Origin: Brachionus manjavacas
Taxonomy: Eukaryota; Rotifera; Eurotatoria; Ploima; Brachionidae
Direction: 5' to 3'
Length of the DNA stretch: 64,000 nucleotides
NCBI GenBank assembly: GCA_019054805.1
Contig: JAHQIY010000013.1
Location: 620,001 to 684,000, forward strand
Shown here: one piece after another, positions 57,716 through 64,000 of the stretch
Position numbering within the stretch: position 1 is the first letter of the stretch
Layout of the letters: the number at the start of each line of letters is the position of its first letter
Made by a program: the position numbers and the translations under genes
The notes under the pieces: generated by a model
What the model was told of the DNA's origin: nothing
Databases searched by the model: none
Seen by the model: only the letters and a program-made list of their open reading frames with translations

Positions 57716-58755
57716 CTCTTATCCGTCCAAAATAGAAAAAATAACGTTATCGGCCAAAATGGGTCATTTTTGACCTAATTAAAAAAGAAATATTTTTTTT
57801 TTGAAAGTTTATTAGAAAATAAAAGCTTTAATCATTTAAAAATACACGGAATTAGCAGAAAAAAAATCAAAATACTTAAAAAGTTAATTAACAAAACAAA
57901 AGAAAAAAATTAATTAAGAAAACACTTTTTACAAATTACAGTGTTAATTTTTTCGAAGTGTTCTTTACAGACAAAACTCTCGCATTGAGAACAAACGATT
58001 GAATTCTTATTATCACGCTTTTATTTATCAGTTGCTTCTTGGCACATTCCACATCGTCCTCTAGTACTTTTTTTTGAAGCTGGTGTGGGACTTTCATCTA
58101 AACATCTTTTGGAATAAATTTTTGTTCCAGTCCTTCTAAAAGAATCTACGATATCAGCGCTGAAACCACGAAAATCGTTGTTTGATGCTCTGGCTGCTCT
58201 TTCTTCGATACACGGCTTCAAAATTTCAGATAAAATTTGTTCAACACATGTTCGTCTAAAACGGTCGTCTTTAGTCTTTTCTGTAGCTTCATGTTTTAGC
58301 CCAAATAAACTAAAAGAATTGTTAACTGCAATATCGAGTAAGTACATAAATGTATTCATAGTCCATCTTTTCGTTCTTCGTCTACATGTAATCTTTTCAA
58401 CCATTTGATCTAAAACATCCACTCCACACTTGTTTGATTCAACTTAGCGAAGTTAAAAATAAGATCATTTATCGGTATTTTCTCATTTTTTAAAAAGTTA
58501 CACTGAATAAAACAATTAAAGTAATATCAGTTTTCGGTATTTTTAATTCTTTCTAAACAATGGTGTTGAATAAAAAAATAAGATCAGTTTTCGGTGTTTT
58601 TATTTTTAAAGGGAAAGAAAATCAATTAAGTTGAATGAAAAGTTTTTTTATTTATAGAAAAAATTCAATGTAATTTTGCATGGGTAATTTTTGACCCATT
58701 TTGGCCGATAACCGAATATTGGGTCATTTTTGACCCAATTTTGGACGGATAAGAG
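57716..58755 (-). mobile_element. Internally deleted piggyBac element with TTAA target sites
   Basis: Flanked by TTAA at 57712-57715 and 58756-58759. Termini ctcttatccgtccaaaat match in inverted orientation, with a second inner block (ttatcggccaaaatgggtca) repeated on both sides. Length 1040 bp against about 2.5 kb for typical autonomous piggyBacs. Only the transposase C-terminus remains inside. Confidence 0.9.
57907..58422 (-). pseudogene. piggyBac transposase C-terminal fragment
   Basis: MDVLDQMVEKITCRRRTKRW at the start and FMYLLDIAVNNSFSLF match the end of the piggyBac catalytic domain (the last conserved Asp lies in VDVLD-type motifs). A Cys-rich tail follows: GRCGMCQEATDK, an in-frame TAA at 58020, then VCSQCESFVCKEHF and VICKKCFLN to the TAA at 57909-57907. 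The upstream catalytic part is absent. Confidence 0.8.
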
Positions 58756-58759
58756 TTAA

Positions 58760-59496
58760 ATATTTACACTTGCAATAATTTTGCATGGCTGCATCTCCAG
58801 TCTACTTTTAATTTTCCAAAAGAGCTTGAGATTTCTTTTTTTAATAACCGAAATCTTTCCATGCTAAATTTTATTTGAATTTAAACATTTCAAACTTTTA
58901 ACAAGAATTTGAGTATTTCAAGCTGGAATTTTTTTATACCTAAATTCAGCCACTGCTAAAACTCAAAAACATAAAGAAAATGAATGGTTTTTTTGGATGT
59001 AATATTAATATTTAAATTTTTTTTCAGCTTTTTCTCTTGATTTTGCATCTTGAGAATCAATTTTATTGCCATTTTCAAAATTATCCTGCTCCTTAGCTTC
59101 ATTTTAGGTCAATTGGATTTTTAAGTGTCGCTTAATAACATTATTATCTTGTTTCATTTTATTAGAAATGAAATGAAAGTTAAAAAAAATTGTTTTATTT
59201 TAAGTCAATTAAAGAGATGAGCTATAAAGCTAGAGTATCAATAAAAATATTCTAGCTAACTTGGAATTTTAAATGATATATTCAAATTGAAAATTTCTGA
59301 TCAACTTTATTTAAAGAATTAAAATTAAACCAAAGACCTAAAAAAATTTTACTGCTTTAAAAAGAATAAAATGCAAAATTCAAATTTAATTAAAGCTTAA
59401 TTTAATTTTAAAACTTATTAAATTATTTCATTCTACTATTTAAAAAAAGTTTGTTTGATACTCTTGAAATTTTGAAATTATTTCTAAAATATTTAA
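58760..59496. other. Upstream region of the secreted-protein gene with a duplicated gene tail
   Basis: Between about 59107 and 59200 the sequence (tcaattggatttttaagtg, cttgtttcattttattagaa) is a diverged copy of 60638-60735, which spans the stop codon and 3' UTR of the following gene. It probably marks a decayed upstream paralogue. A few minus-strand residues at 58990-59100 (NFENGNKIDSQDAKSREK) look coding-like. No other feature seen; the last 200 bp before 59497 are the presumed promoter. Confidence 0.4.
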
Positions 59497-60665
59497 ATGA
59501 ATTCTGAATTTTTACGACCATTTTTTCTTGTACTAGTTTCGGTTTTTTTCTTAGTCAATGCGAGAATAATTCAAAATGGCAAAAGCAACTTAGATGCGGC
59601 GTCCCCAGGAACTTTTGATGACGATGCTCTGAGAAAAAACGATGATTCACATTTGCGTCTTTTCTACAAGTCAAACAGTCCCGATCGATCCATAAGCCAT
59701 GAAATGGAACACAGACTACTGAAGAATCCAAATATTCAGTATATGAACCGAATTCATCCAGAATCTAGCTTTCAACCAAAATTTCAGACTCAGTTTTCCA
59801 TGAATTATTTAGATCCACGCACTCAGATTTTTTCAGCTTTTAAGCCAAACAATGATTTGTTTCAGGCAGCGAACAGAAACAAGCAGACACTTCTAAATCT
59901 ACATTATCACGGAAACTCAATTCCAGGGCTTGATTCAACACTAAATCAGATCTCGAATCGTCAAAATCTACAAGAAGCTGAATTGCAGCGTAAACTCCAA
60001 TCGGCCAACTTGTTAAGGATGCTTCTTATGAACTTCGCTCCCGCTCAGCAAATGTTTGCTTTACCAAAAAATGTTCATCAATCCAGATACCAGTCAAGTC
60101 CATCAAAAAATGATTACCAGTACAAGGTTCTCAATTTGAAATTGAAAATCCAACCTGAACAAGGAAGTAATTCTTTAAGAAAATAAAAACATTCTTTTTT
60201 TAAAAACATATTTTAGGGATTTTCGGTCATGGATTCATCCAAACTGATAATGAACCTGCAAGTTTAAACACTAAGGTTTCAAAGTTTCCTCGAGAATTAC
60301 AAGAAATAATTAGAAGACTAGTTTCTAATTCACAGTTGTTAAGTAGTCAAAATAGTGAAATGGAAAGAACTAGTTTTTTAAGGAAAAGAAATGATGATGA
60401 TTTAAAATCAAAATTCAGCGATGATTCTAGTTATGAAAAAAGAGATAATTACGAAAAAAATTCATACAAACCAAGCGAAAAAGGCAATAACAAAAAAGAA
60501 ACAGATTTTGCGATGAATGATGAAGAAGCAGTAAATGAAAATGAGTTTAATGAATCGTTTAAGAGTCTGCAGCGACGTGATAATTCAGATTATGCTTCAT
60601 ATGAAGATGAAAATTATAAAAAAGACGAAACAAATGATTCAATAGATTCTTTAAATGATGCCTAA
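59497..60665 (+). CDS. Secreted protein of unknown function, two exons
   Basis: Exons 59497-60166 and 60217-60665, joined by a 50-bp GT-AG intron in matching phase, give 372 aa. Start ATG begins MNSEFLRPFFLVLVSVFFLV, a clear signal peptide with probable cleavage after VNA. No transmembrane segment or known domain follows. The middle is Gln/Asn/Ser-rich (SSFQPKFQTQFSMNYLD). The second exon begins FGHGFIQTDNEP and ends in a charged acidic tail rich in Asp, Glu, Lys and Tyr with several dibasic sites (KR, RR). The tail could be cleaved by proprotein convertases as in a neuropeptide or matrix-protein precursor, but no amidation GKR motif is seen. Polyadenylation-like aataaa follows at about 60699. 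Alternatively a lineage-specific extracellular-matrix or secretory-granule protein. Confidence 0.75.
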
Positions 60666-61835
60666 TACCCTTATTAGCTTGTTTCATTTCATTAGAAATA
60701 AAAGTTAATAAAAAAAATTTCTATTTTATTCAAATAATTATTATTCACAAATATATATATATATAGATATAACAATTAGACTGATATTAATTTAACTGTT
60801 AACTATTAAATGGTACTAAATTAAATTAAAAACTTAGTTTCTCCATTCTCTCGTAATCTCAAATTTATTCGTATTTTAATTTTAATTTAATTGATCTTTT
60901 TTTATCTTGTTAAAAAAAAACTTAAAAAAAATTTAATTATAAAATAAACTTTAATAAAAAATAGAGAAAAAAGGCTTTTTTTCGGAGCAACCTTGGAAGC
61001 TAATCTCTTCGAAGAAGTCATTGGTGTAGTAAAATAAAAAAAAATAGCAAAAAGAAAAAAATGAAGAAATATTCTTATATTAAAGAATAATAATAATTAT
61101 AATAAATTTAAAATTCCCAAGCACTAAAAAATTCACTTTTTAGTAAACCTCCAAAAAAAAATAAATATATTCAGAACAAAAAAAAAAACAATTTAGATTA
61201 TTTTCAACTTTAATCTCAAATAGTAAAAATCTAACAACAGACACATAAAAAAGTTCTTTGGCGATCTTCGGACTACATTGTGTATATATTTTCTTAAAAT
61301 TTTTTCTTTTTCCCTGAATCGATATTTGAGCAAGTTTAACCTGTCACTCGGTATTTAAAAATTTTTGTTTTTTTTTTATTTTATTTAGCTTTATTTTAGT
61401 TTTAGATTTTGATTAAAAATTTTATCTTAAATTATTTGCAATAGTTGAATAATGACTGTTATTATTTAGCTTTTAAAATTAAATTAATAATTCACATTCT
61501 TTAAATTTTGACCAAACATGAAGAAACACCTTTTCCAAAAAAAATTTTTTTAAAAAATTCTTAAAAGGTTCTAGTAATTTGGTTCTGTACGAATAAGGAA
61601 AGTTGGCTAAGTAAAATATCGAATAAGATTTTCTAAGAGCGTACTTAAAAAACATTTTATAATTAACAAAAATAATTCTCAATTTTTAAAAGAAAATGTT
61701 GAATATTTTTTGAGAAATTAAAGACAATTTTTGTTTCTTGATTTAAAATATTAAAATTAATATTTTAAATTGATCCACGTCAAATTTAATTCTTTTCTAA
61801 TTGAAAAAAATAATAAGTGCAAAATTCTATTAAAT
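60666..61835. other. Intergenic between the secreted-protein and UFSP2 genes
   Basis: AT-rich, with an AT dinucleotide run (atatatatatata near 60752) and no supportable coding region; the minus-strand frame at 61479-61682 has no recognisable features. The final few hundred bases probably hold the UFSP2 promoter. Confidence 0.5.
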
Positions 61836-63880
61836 ATGTCGAACATAGTCCAACACAATCTGCCGATTACCTTTAGCAAATTTGATGAACCAAATGACAA
61901 TATTTGCTTTAGAATTAAGGGAACTTTGAACTGCCAAAGTATCATAGATTATTTTTCTATTCATTTTCTAAAAAAAATTCTTTCAGCTGATTTGATTCGG
62001 AAAGAGGCTTTAAACGACCTATTCGATCGAATACTTAAAAATTTGGGTGACTTTAAGTTTGTCATTAAGAATTTGAATTTAGTTTTATCAAGTGAAAAGT
62101 CTAAATATTTAAATTGTCTTCAAATGTTCCGAGAATACGTAAAATGCGAAGAAATCGAAATGGACAACACTCTTGCTGATAGTCTCATGGTAAAAATTGG
62201 TTTGTTGCAGTTTTTTGTGACTAAATTTTTGGGCATAGAATTGTATAATGGTTGATTTGTTCGAATCAAAGTCAATTTCGGGAAAAGAAAATAACTATTC
62301 ACCTTATTTCATTAACCACAAGGGAGTTTGCTCCTTTCGAATCTTTAATATACCAATAGATTGCATAGTTTTTGCCAAAAAGGAAGCGAGCATCAAATCT
62401 TTGGAGAATATCATTTACGAAGGACTACGACAGCAAATAATTGCAATCCAAAATTGCTACAAGAAATTTTTTCAAGTATTATCATCACTGAAAGAAATTT
62501 TCTCCCAGTTTTTATAAATAGTTAGTTATTTAATTGAATTAACCTCCATTGGGGAGATGTAAATGTAAAAAAGACAGAAAGAAAAATAAAAGAAATATAA
62601 AAGACAATTAAAGAATTAATAGAGGAGCCTAGACCAAAGTGAAAGGTTTCATCAATTCTTTGATAATTCATTTTAAATATTTCTTTAGCGCTAAGATTAT
62701 TTATTCTATTTAGATAAAGTGTTTTTAGATCTAAACATAGTCTAAATTCGGAAAATTTTGATTTTTTGTCAATTTTTTGGTACTAATTTGTACTTTTTAA
62801 TTTAGAACGAAAATAACTTTATTGCTCAAACATTTCATTATCTAATAAGCAATCAAAATTTGTTTCTAACATGCATTTATCCCAGTACAGTCACGGAAGA
62901 CTCATTAGGTTTTTTTAAACTTGAATCTTGTTTTTTTTTCTAACTTCTGGATCAAATCTTAAGCTGTTTTAAGAAATGAAATCCATTGTCTTTTGGACCT
63001 GTCCTTAAATCAACCCATTGTTCGTCGAGAAAATGCGTTAGTGTTTAATCAAAAAAATAAAGAAATAAAATATTCAAAATACTTAAAAAACGCTCATTTG
63101 AGCGCAAAAATGTCAACAGGTAATTTTTTAAATTGTATCAAACGAATTGATGTTTTCATTTTTTTTAGTAAAAAATGGAAAAATTTCTTTAGTTCAAGGA
63201 GATTATCTTTATTTTCATTACTTGCAGGATAATATGAATGACAATGGCTGGGGCTGTGCCTATAGATCCTTTCAGACCATATTCTCTTGGTTTAAATTTC
63301 AGTCATACACCCAAAAGCCGATACCAACTCACTATGAGATCCAAAAAGTATTCCTTTTTGATTAACAAAAGAAAATTTTTTTTTAAATTAGATAATTTCT
63401 TATTCTAAATAAAAATAAAGTCTCTAGTCGATTTAGGAGACAAGCCTAAAGACTTTGTTGGCTCGTCTAAATGGATCGGTAGTATGGAGATAAGTTTTTG
63501 TTTAAGTAAAATGATAAACGTAGACAGCAAGATTATATCAATTACAAAAGGAAGCGAACTTGCTCAAAAAGCTAGGGAACTGCAATATCATTTTGAAACC
63601 GAAGGTACTCCAGTTATGATCGGAGGAGGTGTGTTGGCACACACTATTATCGGTGTCAACTTTGACGAAATGACTGGCTCAGTTCAATATCTTATTTTAG
63701 ATCCACATTATATTGGTGCAGAAGACATTAAAACGATTGCTGAAAAGGTAATTTGTTTTGATTCAAATATCTTGGTCAATTTTGAAATTTCAGGGATGGA
63801 TCGGATGGAAAGACGTAAAATTTTGGAAAGAAGATTCATTTTATAATTTATGTTGCCCCATGCGACCTAAAGGCTATTGA
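61836..63880 (+). CDS. UFSP2: UFM1-specific protease 2, seven exons
   Basis: Exons 61836-62189, 62239-62475, 62806-62908, 62964-63119, 63169-63347, 63421-63747 and 63794-63880 join in phase with GT-AG introns (46-330 bp) to give 480 aa, close to the human protein. The start is ATG 61836 ([11 protein letters not shown]). The N-terminal half is poorly conserved. [14 protein letters not shown] leads into the C78 peptidase domain: [20 protein letters not shown] with catalytic Cys, [56 protein letters not shown] with catalytic Asp and His, and a C-terminus [17 protein letters not shown]. The enzyme matures UFM1 and removes it from substrates, notably at the endoplasmic reticulum. All catalytic residues are present and no frame is broken, so it appears functional. 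Confidence 0.93.
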
Positions 63881-64000
63881 ATTGGATTTTTTTAACTTTT
63901 GAAAATAATTGATAAATTATTAGTCACTTTGTTTATCTCATGAATTGATTTGATTAAAAAAACTAAATTAAAAATACCAAAGTTCAAAATATTTTAATTA

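Noticed and set aside
62190-62238. Apparent frameshift in UFSP2
   Set aside because: A 49-bp GT-AG intron (62190-62238) restores the frame in phase 0 on both sides.

Overview
The window is eukaryotic: spliceosomal GT-AG introns of about 47-75 bp, very AT-rich sequence, and metazoan genes (an Eag-type KCNH potassium channel and the UFM1 protease UFSP2). Compact introns, low GC and many DNA transposons would suit a small invertebrate such as a monogonont rotifer. That assignment is an inference; no diagnostic gene (rRNA, mitochondrial) is present.

Layout. 1-3572: a 254-bp tandem satellite, entered mid-array. 3640-7234: a decayed Ty3/gypsy retroelement (protease, reverse transcriptase, integrase tail) whose middle is occupied by two divergent unrelated ORFs. 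8708-45002: a large nest of DNA transposons made of two Mutator-like elements (MULE-1, MULE-2), pogo/Tigger-like pieces, an EnSpm/CACTA-like element and a non-LTR RT fragment. It is arranged as three tandem 5.4-kb units (11536-27276), the last of which is also the outer part of the left arm of a giant palindrome. The arms are 21851-29942 and 30357-38450, with a 414-bp spacer. Beyond the right arm the EnSpm transposase gene continues (38199-40494), followed by its second gene and a pogo-like transposase gene.

45530-52980 (minus strand) is a complete ten-exon Eag/KCNH channel gene, about 1220 aa. Its long introns hold a foldback element, hAT MITEs and a nested degenerate hAT. 53-59 kb is mostly noncoding but holds a third hAT MITE carrying a piece of a G-protein-coupled receptor, and an internally deleted piggyBac element with intact TTAA ends. 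59497-60665 is a two-exon gene for a secreted basic/acidic protein of unknown function. 61836-63880 is a complete seven-exon UFSP2 gene.

The three host genes have unrelated jobs (membrane excitability, a secreted product, de-UFMylation) and show no operon-like organisation. The repeated part is young: copies are nearly identical and differ mainly in homopolymer lengths, which also raises the question of sequencing or assembly error.
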